A stretch of 64,000 nucleotides of DNA from Hungatella sp. UBA5385 (lineage in GTDB: Bacteria > Bacillota > Clostridia > Lachnospirales > Lachnospiraceae): positions 29,541-93,540 of the forward strand of contig DHOR01000055.1 in assembly GCA_002409995.1 (NCBI GenBank), written 5' to 3'. Under the pieces are notes generated by a model that saw nothing but the letters and a program-made list of their open reading frames with translations, made no database searches and was not told where the DNA came from. This document shows positions 17,395 through 27,169 of this stretch, in pieces (position 1 is the first letter of the stretch; each line of letters starts with the position of its first letter). The translations under genes were made by a program, and so were the position numbers.

Positions 17395-18987
17395 TTAATT
17401 GTGTCCGAATTCACTGAGCTTTAAGCCTGGATTACGTTCTTCCACCATTCCAACGCTCCAGCTGTTAACAAAGAGAAGCAGAGGATTGTCTCTTAAGTCC
17501 TTAATCCGCTTCATATCCGATGTTCCCTGAATCTTAGCTACATCCACTTCTTCTTTATTCACTACCCAGCGGATATATTCGTATGGAAGCTTCTCCAGCT
17601 TCACTTCCACATTGTATTCATTCTCCAGACGATAGGTTAAAACCTCAAACTGAAGCTCACCTACCACACCCACTATAATCTCTTCCATTCCGGTATTAAA
17701 CTCCTGGAATATCTGAATGGCACCCTCCTGGGCGATCTGGTTTACACCTTTAATAAACTGTTTCCGTTTCATAGTATCCATCTGACGGACCCTTGCAAAA
17801 TGCTCCGGTGCGAAAGTAGGAATTCCTTCAAATTCAAACTTTTCATTGGATTTACATAGGGTATCACCGATGGAGAAAATACCCGGATCAAAAACTCCGA
17901 TAATATCTCCCGCATATGCCTCTTCCACGATCTTACGATCCTGAGCCATCATCTGCTGGGGCTGGGACAGTCTCATCTTCTTATTGCCCTGCACAAAGTT
18001 AACCTCCATGCCTGCCTCAAACTTCCCTGATACAATTCTCATAAAAGCAATTCTGTCTCTGTGAGCCTTGTTCATATTGGCCTGAATCTTAAATACAAAG
18101 GCTGAAAACTCCTCTTCGAAAGGATCAATTACTCCAGTAGTTGTAAGTCTTGGAAGTGGTGAGCTGGTCATCTGAAGGAAATGCTGTAAAAAGGTTTCCA
18201 CACCAAAGTTGGTCAGTGCCGAACCAAAGAAAACAGGGGATAAATTACCTCTGCTGACTCTGTCCATATCCAGTTCATCACTGGCTCCGTCCAACAGCTC
18301 AATCTCCTCCATAAGCTGTCGATGATGATCCTCACCAATCATCTCATCTACATGGGAATCCCCTAAGGAAACCTCTGTAGCCTCTGCCTTATGACCGCCT
18401 GTACCTGCATGAAAAGCTGTAATGCTCTTAGTAAAACGGTCATAAACCCCTTTAAAGCCCTTTCCACAGCCAATAGGCCAGTTTACAGGGCATGTACGGA
18501 TTCCAAGAACCGTCTCAATCTCATCTAACAGCTCAAAAGGGTCTCTTGCTTCCCGGTCCATTTTATTAATAAAGGTAAATATCGGGATATGGCGCATGAC
18601 ACAAACCTTAAACAGCTTAATGGTCTGTGCCTCAACACCCTTTGATCCGTCAATTACCATGACTGCTGAATCAGCAGCCATCAGGGTTCTGTAGGTATCC
18701 TCTGAGAAATCCTGATGTCCAGGAGTATCCAGAATATTAATGCAGTATCCATCATAATTAAACTGCAAAACAGAAGAGGTAACGGAAATACCTCTCTCCT
18801 TCTCAATCTCCATCCAGTCAGACACTGCATGTTTGGCAGACTTTCTTCCTTTCACAGTTCCTGCCAGATTGATGGCTCCTCCGTAGAGCAGGAATTTCTC
18901 AGTCAGTGTTGTCTTACCTGCATCAGGGTGGGATATTATGGCAAAGGTACGTCTCTTCTTAATTTCTTCACTTATATTATTCGACAA
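17395..18987 (-). CDS. prfC: Peptide chain release factor 3
   Basis: RF3 is a translational GTPase that recycles RF1/RF2 after termination. The 530-residue protein has G1 SHPDAGKTTLTE, G3 DTPGHQDFSEDTYR and G4 NKMDREARDP, with the RF3-specific domain III at the end (LRDNPLLLFVNSWSVGMVEERNPGLKLSEF). The SD is GGAGG just before the ATG, and a clear promoter lies at 19023-19051. Confidence 0.96.
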   Translation of the reverse strand: MSNNISEEIKKRRTFAIISHPDAGKTTLTEKFLLYGGAINLAGTVKGRKSAKHAVSDWMEIEKERGISVTSSVLQFNYDGYCINILDTPGHQDFSEDTYRTLMAADSAVMVIDGSKGVEAQTIKLFKVCVMRHIPIFTFINKMDREARDPFELLDEIETVLGIRTCPVNWPIGCGKGFKGVYDRFTKSITAFHAGTGGHKAEATEVSLGDSHVDEMIGEDHHRQLMEEIELLDGASDELDMDRVSRGNLSPVFFGSALTNFGVETFLQHFLQMTSSPLPRLTTTGVIDPFEEEFSAFVFKIQANMNKAHRDRIAFMRIVSGKFEAGMEVNFVQGNKKMRLSQPQQMMAQDRKIVEEAYAGDIIGVFDPGIFSIGDTLCKSNEKFEFEGIPTFAPEHFARVRQMDTMKRKQFIKGVNQIAQEGAIQIFQEFNTGMEEIIVGVVGELQFEVLTYRLENEYNVEVKLEKLPYEYIRWVVNKEEVDVAKIQGTSDMKRIKDLRDNPLLLFVNSWSVGMVEERNPGLKLSEFGHN

Positions 18988-19022
18988 AATAGTTCCTCCA
19001 ATTTCACGTTTCGATCTAAATT

Positions 19023-19051
19023 ATTGTATTATGATTTATTTTCAATGTCAA
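19023..19051 (-). promoter_or_regulatory. Probable sigma-A promoter of prfC
   Basis: Minus strand TTGACA (19046-19051), 17-nt spacer, TACAAT (19023-19028), about 35 nt upstream of the prfC ATG. Confidence 0.75.
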
Positions 19052-19092
19052 GAATATGCCCTTATAAAAGGCACTAAAGTTTATCATAATTT

Positions 19093-19908
19093 TCAGAAAT
19101 TGGCAATCCATGTTTTTACAAGTGAAATCCAGCTCTGGCACTGGGGTTCGTTAAGCCGCTGATCAGTGCCTCCTGTTTCTTCTGAAGCAAGTGACAGACC
19201 ATGACAGCCTGCAGGGTAAATATGCATTTCAAAATTCACATTGTGTTTCCTCATGGCAGATGCCAAAAGCAGGCTGCTTTCCACAGGAACTGCATCATCT
19301 GTCACTGTATGCCAGATAAAAGCCTTAGGAGTCTTTTCTGAAACAAAATTCTCCAGAGATACCTGATCTCTGTCCTTCTGGGTGGCCTCTTCTCCAAGAA
19401 GCATCTCAAAGGAGCCTTCATGACGGAAGGGACCGCCTGTAATCACCGGATAAGCCAGAATCATGCCGTCAGGACGGACTTCTGCTGCCTCTCTACCCAA
19501 AGCATCATATACCATAGGCTGATTCCAGAACACACCCAGGCTGCAGGCCAGATGACCTCCTGCTGAGAATCCCGTAACAATAATCCGGGATGTATCCACC
19601 TGCCACTGTTCTCCATGTTCTCTTACAATGGCTACAGCCTCTGCCAGTTCCCTTACCGCTGTAGGAAAATGGCTGGGTGCCACACTGTAATCCATAATAA
19701 AAGCATGGCAGCCCATAGAGAGAAACTGCATAGCAATCGGTTCACTCTCTCTGTCCGATTTTCTTGAATAGCCGCCTCCCGGGCAGATAATCACTGCCGG
19801 ACGCTTTTTATCCGGAGCTACGCTGATGCTGTCTAAGATATATCCTATAAGCTTTGCAGGTCCTGTTACCTGACCCTCCAGGACAATTTCCTTAATCTCT
19901 GTTCTCAT
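19093..19908 (-). CDS. Alpha/beta hydrolase (esterase/lipase-like)
   Basis: A 271-residue cytosolic alpha/beta hydrolase. The oxyanion-side loop is CPGGGYSRKSDRES, the nucleophile elbow GFSAG holds the catalytic serine, the acid is likely the aspartate in TVTDDAVPVESS, and the histidine lies in PAGCHGLSLAS. It resembles the BD-FAE/acetyl-xylan esterase group of gut Firmicutes; a carbohydrate or acyl ester substrate is plausible but not shown. It overlaps coaBC by 4 bp and so is translated with it, an odd pairing with CoA synthesis. Confidence 0.88.
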   Translation of the reverse strand: MRTEIKEIVLEGQVTGPAKLIGYILDSISVAPDKKRPAVIICPGGGYSRKSDRESEPIAMQFLSMGCHAFIMDYSVAPSHFPTAVRELAEAVAIVREHGEQWQVDTSRIIVTGFSAGGHLACSLGVFWNQPMVYDALGREAAEVRPDGMILAYPVITGGPFRHEGSFEMLLGEEATQKDRDQVSLENFVSEKTPKAFIWHTVTDDAVPVESSLLLASAMRKHNVNFEMHIYPAGCHGLSLASEETGGTDQRLNEPQCQSWISLVKTWIANF

Positions 19909-21104
19909 GCTTCTGTTCTCCTGTTAAATATTTCACTAAGAAGACGGTCTGCAACCTCTTCCTTTGTCATCATATCAAGTGAAATATCCTCCTTCTCTGT
20001 AATAATTGTTACCACATTGGTATCAGTGCCAAATCCTGCTCCCTCTACCTTTAAGTTATTGGCAACAATCATATCAATATTCTTTTTCTTAAGCTTAACT
20101 CTGGAATTCTCCAGCATATTCTGGGTTTCCATAGAAAATCCGCAGAGAAACTGTCCTTCTCTTCTATGTTGTCCCAACCATTGTAATATATCAACGGTAC
20201 GTTCCAGCTCAATGGACATATCTCCAGTCTGTTTCTTGGTTTTCTCCGTACCAACAGTCTTTGGTCTGTAATCTGCAACTGCTGCAGACTTAATTACAGC
20301 ATCCTGATCCTCATATCTGGATTTCACTGCTTCAAACATCTCCTCTGCGCTTTCTATCTCAATAATATCTACAAACCTTGGCTTAGGCTCAGAGGTTTTT
20401 CCTGTGATGAGAGTCACCTCTGCACCGCGAAGATAAGCTGCCTTTGCAACTGCATATCCCATCTTTCCTGTGGAATGGTTGGTAATATAGCGGACAGGAT
20501 CAATTGCCTCTCTGGTAGGTCCTGCTGTCACCAATATCTTCTTGCCTTTCAAATCCTTTTTGCAGGCGATCTCTTTTTCTATATAGGCAAAAAGCTCTTC
20601 AGGCTCAGGCATTTTCCCTGCTCCTGTGTCACCGCATGCCAGATAACCCACCGCCGGACGGATGACTTCCATTCCGTATTTCTCACAAATTTTTAAATTG
20701 TCCTGAGTAATTGGATTTTCAAACATATTGGTATTCATAGCCGGAGCAATGATCTTTTTACAGCGGCACGCTAAAACTGTGGTTGTCAGCATGTCATCGG
20801 CTATTCCATGAGCCAGCTTGGCGATGACATTGGCAGAGGCAGGAGCCACTAAAACCACGTCTGCCAATTTGGCAAGAGATACGTGTTCCACGTTGAACTG
20901 AAAATTACGATCAAAAGTATCCACTAAACATTTGTTGCCTGTAAGAGTTTCAAAGGTAATGGGATTAATAAAATTAACTGCGTTTTCTGTCATAATTACA
21001 TGTACATGACAGCCTTTTTTCACCAGCATACTGGCGAGACTTGCAATCTTGTAAGCAGCAATACTTCCTGTCACTCCCAAAATCACATTTTTATCTTTCA
21101 GCAT
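19905..21104 (-). CDS. coaBC: Bifunctional phosphopantothenoylcysteine decarboxylase / phosphopantothenate-cysteine ligase
   Basis: Carries out two consecutive steps of CoA synthesis. The start ATG at 21104 (MLKDKNVILGVTGSIAAYK, 399 residues) has GGAGG 9 nt upstream; a longer in-frame start at 21131 lacks one. The N-terminal flavin-binding CoaC half has GVTGSIAAYK and the PAMNTNMFENP substrate motif. The C-terminal CoaB half has VTAGPTREAIDPVRYITNHSTGKMG and IVANNLK. It is divergent from coaX across an 87-bp intergenic region. Confidence 0.96.
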   Translation of the reverse strand: MLKDKNVILGVTGSIAAYKIASLASMLVKKGCHVHVIMTENAVNFINPITFETLTGNKCLVDTFDRNFQFNVEHVSLAKLADVVLVAPASANVIAKLAHGIADDMLTTTVLACRCKKIIAPAMNTNMFENPITQDNLKICEKYGMEVIRPAVGYLACGDTGAGKMPEPEELFAYIEKEIACKKDLKGKKILVTAGPTREAIDPVRYITNHSTGKMGYAVAKAAYLRGAEVTLITGKTSEPKPRFVDIIEIESAEEMFEAVKSRYEDQDAVIKSAAVADYRPKTVGTEKTKKQTGDMSIELERTVDILQWLGQHRREGQFLCGFSMETQNMLENSRVKLKKKNIDMIVANNLKVEGAGFGTDTNVVTIITEKEDISLDMMTKEEVADRLLSEIFNRRTEA

Positions 21105-21191
21105 AAGGCTTTCCCTCCATTGTTTTTCCATCTAAAATATGATACCCTACAGTATATCACAAGAAATTTTACTTGGAAAGGAGTTCCCTTT

Positions 21192-21959
21192 ATGATTTTA
21201 GCAATTGATATGGGAAACAGCAATATTGTTATTGGTGGTATTGATCATACCCGTACTTATTTTGTAGAAAGAGTCACCACAAATCAGGGAAAGACAGACC
21301 TTGAGTATGCCGTTAACATCAGGGATATTATGGCAATCCACAATCTGCCTCTCTCATCCATTGAAGGTGCAATTGTGTCCTCCGTTGTTCCTCCTCTTAC
21401 AGATGTTATGCTGTCTTCTGTTAAAAAAATTACAGGCAAAACACCTATGTTAGTAGGCTCCGGCATGAAAACCGGTTTAAATATTAGTATGGACAACCCT
21501 AAAACTGTAGGAAGCGACCTGATTGTACAAGCAGTTGCAGCCCTTAAAACATATCCAACTCCTATCATTATTATTGATATGGGAACTGCCACTACGGTAT
21601 CTGTCATCGACAAATCAGGCAATTACACAGGTGGAATAATATTCCCTGGGCTGAGAGTTTCTCTTGATTCCCTTAGCAGCAAGGCTGCACAGCTTCCTTA
21701 CATCGGCTTAAACAGGCCCTCAAAAATCATAGGTAAAAATACCATTGACTGTATGAAAAATGGAATTCTCTATGGCAATGCAGCCATGATAGATGGTGTC
21801 ATTGACCGGATAGAGGAAGAACTTGGAAGTCCTGCCACTGCAGTGGCTACAGGCGGTCTTGCCTCTTTTGTTCTTCCCCTGTGCAAACGCCAAATCCATT
21901 ATGACGATGATATACTTTTGAGAGGGCTTATGATTCTCTATGAAAAGAATAAAGCTTAG
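21192..21959 (+). CDS. coaX: Type III pantothenate kinase
   Basis: Phosphorylates pantothenate, the first step of CoA synthesis. The ATG at 21192 (MILAIDMGNSNIVIGG, 255 residues) follows GGAAAGGAG; the longer open frame upstream is not needed. ASKHA motifs: DMGNSNIVIG (phosphate 1), DMGTATTVSVID (phosphate 2) and the GGIIFPGLRVS substrate loop. It is read away from coaBC, so two CoA genes share one short bidirectional control region. Confidence 0.95.
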   Translation: MILAIDMGNSNIVIGGIDHTRTYFVERVTTNQGKTDLEYAVNIRDIMAIHNLPLSSIEGAIVSSVVPPLTDVMLSSVKKITGKTPMLVGSGMKTGLNISMDNPKTVGSDLIVQAVAALKTYPTPIIIIDMGTATTVSVIDKSGNYTGGIIFPGLRVSLDSLSSKAAQLPYIGLNRPSKIIGKNTIDCMKNGILYGNAAMIDGVIDRIEEELGSPATAVATGGLASFVLPLCKRQIHYDDDILLRGLMILYEKNKA

Positions 21960-21974
21960 TGTGCTGTCAGTACA

Positions 21975-23354
21975 TTAGTCATATTCTGGTTCCGGTGTTG
22001 CTGTCTCTATTTTCTTAAACAGCCTTATGAGCATAACAACCGCTGCAATAGCAAGTACCAGTTCTGCAATAGGCTGTGCATAAGGCAGTCCATATAGAGG
22101 GAAGAGCTTATTTAAGATGTACAGAGCCGGAATCTCCAGAGCAAGCTTACGAAGCAGGGCAAAGCTTAATGCCTCTTTTCCCATTCCCACTGCCTGGAAT
22201 ACTCCAACTGCCAGGAAATCTATGCTTAAGAGAGGCAGTGCCAGGCTGAAACCTCTTAAGAATCTGGAACCATAGGCAATAATCTGTTCATTTTTCATAA
22301 ACAGGCTAATATAGAATTCTGAAGCAAAGAAAAAGGTAGAAGCAACCACAATTAAGAATGTGAGGGATATTTTAGCCGCAAAGGTTAAAGCTCCCCGCAT
22401 TCTTTTTATATTTTTGCTGGCATAATTATAACTGATAAACGGCATAATACCCTGAGACAGCCCAGATGCAATATACATTGGAATCATATTGATCTTCTGA
22501 CTGATTCCCATTGCTGCAATGGCATTGGCCCCATAGGATGCAGTCATATTGTTTAAAAGGGTGGCTCCTGTTACATTTAACAAGTTCTGTATTGCTGCAG
22601 GGATTCCCACAGTAAACACTCCAAATACCACATCTTTTTTTAATGTCAGCTTCTTAGGCGATACACAGACATTGGTTGTCTTTCTTCTGGCAAAAATCAG
22701 AACAAAAAAATAGAGACAGGCTGCACAATTGGATAAAAAGGTCGCCAGACCTGCACCTGCCGCTCCCATGTTAAAGCCAAAAGGCAGAATAAAAATCGGG
22801 TCAAGTATTACATTGAGAAAACATCCGCTCATCGTGCCCACACTTGCATGAAAGGCTGCTCCCTCAGACCTGACCATGTAAGCCATAACCACGTTGAGAA
22901 TTGACGGTGCAGCGCCGCAGGTTACAGTCCAGAACATATATGCCTTAGTGGCTTCTGCAGTCTCAGCAGTGACTCCCAAAAGATTAAGCAGGGGCTTTTG
23001 GAAAATGGTACAAAGTATGGCAAAGATAAAGCCTGAAATCAATGCCCCATAAAACCCGAAAGCAGAGCTACGTTTTGCTAAATCCTGGTTACGGCTTCCA
23101 AGCGCCCGGCTCATCATGCTGGAGCTGCCCACACCGAATAAGTTATTAATTGCGTTAAATGCCAGTAAAACAGGTGCAGCCAGAGCTACAGCCGCATTCT
23201 GTACAGGGTTATTTAACATTCCAACAAAATAAGTATCTGCCAGATTATAAAGCACCATAACTAAAGAGCTTAAAATTGTGGGAACTGCCAAAGTGGCAAC
23301 TGCTTTACCAATTGGATATGTTTCAAATAATGCTTCTTTTGATGTTGTTTTCAT
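21975..23354 (-). CDS. MATE-family multidrug efflux transporter
   Basis: A 12-helix membrane exporter of the multidrug and toxin extrusion family (459 residues from ATG 23354). ATLAVPTILSSLVMVLYNLADTYFVG is the MATE helix 1-2 region, and the internal repeat restarts near GVFTVGIPAAIQNLLNVTG. The export driver (Na or H) and substrate are not predictable. The GGAGG SD is 13 nt from the chosen ATG, longer than ideal; a farther upstream start at 23405 would add 17 residues. It converges with coaX, only 15 bp apart. Confidence 0.92.
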   Translation of the reverse strand: MKTTSKEALFETYPIGKAVATLAVPTILSSLVMVLYNLADTYFVGMLNNPVQNAAVALAAPVLLAFNAINNLFGVGSSSMMSRALGSRNQDLAKRSSAFGFYGALISGFIFAILCTIFQKPLLNLLGVTAETAEATKAYMFWTVTCGAAPSILNVVMAYMVRSEGAAFHASVGTMSGCFLNVILDPIFILPFGFNMGAAGAGLATFLSNCAACLYFFVLIFARRKTTNVCVSPKKLTLKKDVVFGVFTVGIPAAIQNLLNVTGATLLNNMTASYGANAIAAMGISQKINMIPMYIASGLSQGIMPFISYNYASKNIKRMRGALTFAAKISLTFLIVVASTFFFASEFYISLFMKNEQIIAYGSRFLRGFSLALPLLSIDFLAVGVFQAVGMGKEALSFALLRKLALEIPALYILNKLFPLYGLPYAQPIAELVLAIAAVVMLIRLFKKIETATPEPEYD

Positions 23355-23582
23355 TCTTAAGTTAATTCCTCCGTTTCTTCTGTCACGTACATACCACCTA
23401 TTCATTATACTATATTTATCAGGAAGGGGAATACCTTTTTGAAGAAAGCCTGATAGTATAAGGGTTTTCTTAATTTCGCCAAAAAATGGTAAATAATTTT
23501 ATGTCTGCAATCGTATAAAAGCTTCCCAATGAGTACATCATTTCTTTATGAGCTAATTAATAAATGATGCGGAGGGATAGAT

Positions 23583-24359
23583 ATGTCTGGATACAAAGTA
23601 GAGATTTGCGGAGTGAATACTGCCAAGCTGCCTCTGTTGAGCAATGATGAAAAAGAAGTACTGTTTAAACGAATTCTGGAAGGTGATCTGGAAGCCAGAG
23701 AACAGTATATCAAAGGTAACCTAAGACTGGTTCTCAGTGTCATACAACGTTTTTCCAACAGTAATGAAAATGTGGATGATTTATTTCAGATCGGCTGTAT
23801 TGGTCTGATTAAAGCCATTGATAATTTTGACATTACACAAAATGTGCGTTTTTCCACATACGCAGTTCCCATGATTATGGGTGAGGTGAGGCGCTACCTA
23901 AGAGATAACAATTCCATCCGCGTCAGCCGCTCCCTTCGTGATACTGCTTATAAAGCCATTTATGCAAAAGAAAACCTGATTAAAAGGAATCTAAAGGAAC
24001 CCACTTTAATGGAAATTGCCGAGGAAATCGGTGTGAGCAAGGAGGATATTACCTATGCTTTAGATGCCATTCAAAGTCCTGTCAGCTTATATGAGCCTGT
24101 TTATTCCGACGGCGGAGATCCCCTCTTTGTTATGGACCAGATCAGCGATAAGAAGAATCTGGAAGAAAACTGGGTGGAGGACATCTCCCTGAATGAGGCA
24201 ATGAAACGTTTGCCGGAGCGGGAACGTCATATTATTGATATGCGTTTCTTTGAAGGGAAAACCCAGACTGAGGTTGCAGAAGAAATCCACATCAGCCAGG
24301 CACAGGTCAGCAGGCTGGAAAAGAATGCTTTGAAGAGTATGAAGAATTATCTTTCTTAA
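23583..24359 (+). CDS. sigG: RNA polymerase sporulation sigma factor SigG
   Basis: Forespore late sigma factor. The 258-residue protein has the sigma-70 regions in order. Its N-terminus NKVEIxGVNTAKLPLL-type (here YKVEICGVNTAKLPLLS) is diagnostic of sigma-G and is the segment linked to CsfB/SpoIIAB control. Region 2 has DLFQIGCIGLIKAIDNFD, and region 4 has TQTEVAEEIHISQAQVSRLEKNALK. A GGAGG SD precedes the ATG. Unusually, it is not downstream of sigE: it lies on the opposite strand about 14 kb away. Confidence 0.95.
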   Translation: MSGYKVEICGVNTAKLPLLSNDEKEVLFKRILEGDLEAREQYIKGNLRLVLSVIQRFSNSNENVDDLFQIGCIGLIKAIDNFDITQNVRFSTYAVPMIMGEVRRYLRDNNSIRVSRSLRDTAYKAIYAKENLIKRNLKEPTLMEIAEEIGVSKEDITYALDAIQSPVSLYEPVYSDGGDPLFVMDQISDKKNLEENWVEDISLNEAMKRLPERERHIIDMRFFEGKTQTEVAEEIHISQAQVSRLEKNALKSMKNYLS

Positions 24360-24370
24360 GATAAATTGGA

Positions 24371-24412
24371 AAAACACTGTTGCAGGACTAAATAATCTGG
24401 CAACAGTGTTTT
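24371..24412. terminator. Bidirectional terminator between sigG and the blaR-like gene
   Basis: The 13-bp stem AAAACACTGTTGC/GCAACAGTGTTTT has T-runs on both strands and lies between two convergent genes. Confidence 0.88.
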
Positions 24413-24431
24413 AATTATTTTACAATAGATG

Positions 24432-26615
24432 CTACTTTTTCTTTGGCAATTGAACCTGATATATGGTCATGGTCTTCCAGTCGGACATATCAAGAAATCT
24501 CACGATTAACACCCCATCATGAATTTCAGCGCCAACACTGCAATATTGTTCCACATCAAATACGAATTTATCTATATATTCCTTATGTTTTATATCCTCC
24601 CTGCTGCATCTTACAAGAGCAGGTTTCTCACGAGCTGCGTAATAAAGCATGTCATCATCGGCTATAATCAGACTGCCATCAATATCTCCCAGCTTTTCCA
24701 CTTCTGTAAAATCGGTTCTCATCCTATAAACAGGTCTTGGAAATGCATTGTCATTGGTCCAGCCTTCATAATACAGCCAGCCGTTGTCATAGGACAATCC
24801 TCTGTATACATTATAAGGAAGATCTGCAGTCCTTCTGTCAGTTCCGTCATAATTCATGCTGATCAAATTAGGATTTCCCTTAAATTCCGCAAGTTCAGCC
24901 TCTGCAGCTGCCGGATAGATAATCTTATCCTCAGTATAGATAATATTCCAGCTATCCGCCAGACTAAAGAACATCAGCCTGTCAAGAACCTGCTCCTGTC
25001 CCTGGGAATACCTTATAAGTTCCAGTCTGTCATAGGGAAATTGATAGCTCTCAGGTTCTTTTCCATCCACTAGTTCAAACTCCAGGGCAGTTTCCGGTGT
25101 TCTGTAAAAATAGGAAAATCCATCTTTTTCAAACATATAGTGTCGCTCAGACAATGAATTTCCTTTATGCAATTTTGCTCTGCCATCACTTTCAAATAAA
25201 AACACCTGGGAAGTTTCATCTGTAACCGTATTATAGGTAATATAGCTTAAATCCAGAAGTGTACATACCTCTTCACCATTGCCTGCCTGCAAAAAGCCTG
25301 TGTTCTGTTTCTGCTGTTCATCTCCAGTCTCTAAGCTTACAGACCTAAGAATCTCCGGCAGCCTTCCCATCTCTTCAGGCTTAATGTAGTACTGCTGTTT
25401 CCATCTTCCATCTGTCAGCATAAAATTAAACAATCCAAAATCTCCATGAAAAATAACCTCATTGGAAGAAACGTAATCCAGGGTAATGGATTCTGAAGGC
25501 TGATTTACAGACGCTGTTCCTGATACAGCCTGATCTGTCAGCCATTTGATATCAGGAGTCCAATGCACATCTGGAGTCCATTGATCTCTATTTCCTTCTC
25601 CAGCTTTGCTTGCTACAAATATAGCAGTAGGTCCATCTGCTCCGCCAATGATTGTTATATCCTCCCCCTTCCGGTTTGTAATAAGCCCAACAGCAGCTCC
25701 AATAAGAGCAATTCCAAGAATCAGTACAAACCAGAAACCAGGCTTCCGGTAATTTAGAATATTCTTAATTCTGGACTTGGTATGGCTTTCCCCAAAAGCA
25801 AGTGGGCAGCTTGTAGTATGCCCTCCTTCTGCTGCATGAAGCAGTGCCATGGAATAAGAACCTTTTTCACCTTCTCCAAGCCTTCGGATCACTTCCTCAT
25901 CGCAGGACATCTCCATATCCTGACACATCAATCGGAAACTTATATGAGCCAACGGATTAAACCAGTGTATCATCACCATAAAAAATCCCAGCAGCTTAAC
26001 GATATAGTCTTTTCTCTGCTTATGCACCTGCTCATGAGTCAGAATGAAGGTTCTCTCTTCTTCCTTAAGCCCTGCAGGCAGATAGATCACAGGTCTGATC
26101 AGTCCCAGAAGAAATGCTCCTCCGATCTGATCTGATTCATAGACGCCGTCTTCCACCTTTACAGAAGTACCTAGCCTATATTTCAGCCTGATATATCCTG
26201 CCATATGGTAAATGAAATAAATAAGCATCCCTGCCTGCCATATAATAGTGATCAGCACCAGAAAAATCTGAATAGGATTAATCGATGATGCAGGCTCTGC
26301 AGGCATGGAAGCTCCCAGAATCTGATTCACAGGTCTGTCCACCCACACAACACCTGTGTGAATGGAAGGCAGAGCTTCATAGATAATATCCTGAGATAGT
26401 GGTTCACCATATACCGGCAGCAGGCTGAAATCAGAGTAAAAAACAATTGGACAAAGAAATTTAAATATAACAACCAGCCACAAGCCATAGAAAAACAGCT
26501 TGGGAATACGCCCTGAGATCAGACGCCCTGCAATCAGGCGCAGCGCAATCACAAGCAAAGCTGCACAGCCTGCAGTCACACTCATATTGAGTACTTTAAT
26601 CATTACTTCCGTCAT
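24432..26615 (-). CDS. BlaR1/MecR1-like M56 family membrane metallopeptidase
   Basis: A 727-residue antirepressor-type protein. Four membrane helices flank the zinc metalloprotease motif HEQVH (about residue 193) with a downstream acidic ligand in MEMSCDEEVIRRLG. After the last helix comes a motif IIGGADGPTAIFVA and then a large extracellular domain of about 400 residues. That domain is not a recognisable penicillin-binding sensor; it looks like repeated beta-propeller/DUF5050-like segments. ATG 26615 has GGAGG at 6 nt and overlaps the blaI stop. In BlaR/MecR systems ligand sensing triggers the protease to remove BlaI repression; the ligand here is unknown. Confidence 0.85.
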   Translation of the reverse strand: MTEVMIKVLNMSVTAGCAALLVIALRLIAGRLISGRIPKLFFYGLWLVVIFKFLCPIVFYSDFSLLPVYGEPLSQDIIYEALPSIHTGVVWVDRPVNQILGASMPAEPASSINPIQIFLVLITIIWQAGMLIYFIYHMAGYIRLKYRLGTSVKVEDGVYESDQIGGAFLLGLIRPVIYLPAGLKEEERTFILTHEQVHKQRKDYIVKLLGFFMVMIHWFNPLAHISFRLMCQDMEMSCDEEVIRRLGEGEKGSYSMALLHAAEGGHTTSCPLAFGESHTKSRIKNILNYRKPGFWFVLILGIALIGAAVGLITNRKGEDITIIGGADGPTAIFVASKAGEGNRDQWTPDVHWTPDIKWLTDQAVSGTASVNQPSESITLDYVSSNEVIFHGDFGLFNFMLTDGRWKQQYYIKPEEMGRLPEILRSVSLETGDEQQKQNTGFLQAGNGEEVCTLLDLSYITYNTVTDETSQVFLFESDGRAKLHKGNSLSERHYMFEKDGFSYFYRTPETALEFELVDGKEPESYQFPYDRLELIRYSQGQEQVLDRLMFFSLADSWNIIYTEDKIIYPAAAEAELAEFKGNPNLISMNYDGTDRRTADLPYNVYRGLSYDNGWLYYEGWTNDNAFPRPVYRMRTDFTEVEKLGDIDGSLIIADDDMLYYAAREKPALVRCSREDIKHKEYIDKFVFDVEQYCSVGAEIHDGVLIVRFLDMSDWKTMTIYQVQLPKKK

Positions 26616-26979
26616 TCTGCTCCTCCACCGCCTTTTCAATCATCGCTCTGATCTCATCAGCCTCTTTGCCTGACAGTTTCCTATCTTTTAAAAATGCAGT
26701 TACAAAAGCTGGAAGTGAACCTCCGAAGCTCTTATCCACAATGGACTCACTTTCATATCGCTGAACCTCTTCTCTTGATACAAGAGCTGTGACCACTGCA
26801 GATTCATTTTTAACAAATCCCCGCTCTGCCATCTTTTTTAATACTGTATAGCTAGTAGATTTCTTCCAGCCCAGCCGGCTGAAACAGGCTTTGGACAGTT
26901 CTGTGGAATTCACAGGCTCCATCTCCCATACAAGATTCATAAAACGGTACTCTCCGTCAAATAAACGTTTATCTTCCAT
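26596..26979 (-). CDS. BlaI/MecI/CopY-family transcriptional repressor
   Basis: A 127-residue winged-helix repressor. The N-terminal DNA-binding half has EYRFMNLVWEMEPVNSTELSKACFSRLGWKKSTSYTVLKKMAERGFV, and a helical dimerisation tail follows. MecI/BlaI proteins are cleaved in this tail on induction. It overlaps the M56 gene, as in other blaI-blaR pairs. Two 18-bp dyads (26995-27012 and 27027-27044) lie in its own promoter region and are likely autoregulatory operators. Confidence 0.92.
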   Translation of the reverse strand: MEDKRLFDGEYRFMNLVWEMEPVNSTELSKACFSRLGWKKSTSYTVLKKMAERGFVKNESAVVTALVSREEVQRYESESIVDKSFGGSLPAFVTAFLKDRKLSGKEADEIRAMIEKAVEEQNDGSND

Positions 26980-26994
26980 GACAGCCTCCTAACA

Positions 26995-27055
26995 GGTCTA
27001 TTTTGGTAGTCCTTTTCTTTATGCTGAGTCTATCACAGTAGACCTTAGGTGTCAA
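26995..27055 (-). promoter_or_regulatory. blaI promoter with tandem BlaI-type operators
   Basis: Minus strand TTGACA (27050-27055), 17-nt spacer, TAGACT (27027-27032). Operator 1 (27027-27044) reads GGTCTA-N6-TAGACT across the spacer and -10. Operator 2 (26995-27012) reads GGACTA-N6-TAGACC, 32 bp downstream. Confidence 0.72.
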
Positions 27056-27115
27056 TACAGAATTATAAAGCAGAATTCTTAATCTTACGCCTTATAAGCA
27101 CTAGATACCAGAATA

Positions 27116-27152
27116 AGCCTTAGAAACAGGTACTAACACCATTTCTAAGGCT
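27116..27152 (-). terminator. Hairpin downstream of the sortase gene
   Basis: The 11-bp perfect stem AGCCTTAGAAA/TTTCTAAGGCT has a 15-nt loop and lies 18 nt past the sortase stop. The T-run is weak (TTATTC), so it is either a weak terminator or a 3'-end stabilising hairpin for the TasA locus transcript. Confidence 0.55.
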
Positions 27153-27169
27153 CATCAGGACGCATTGTT

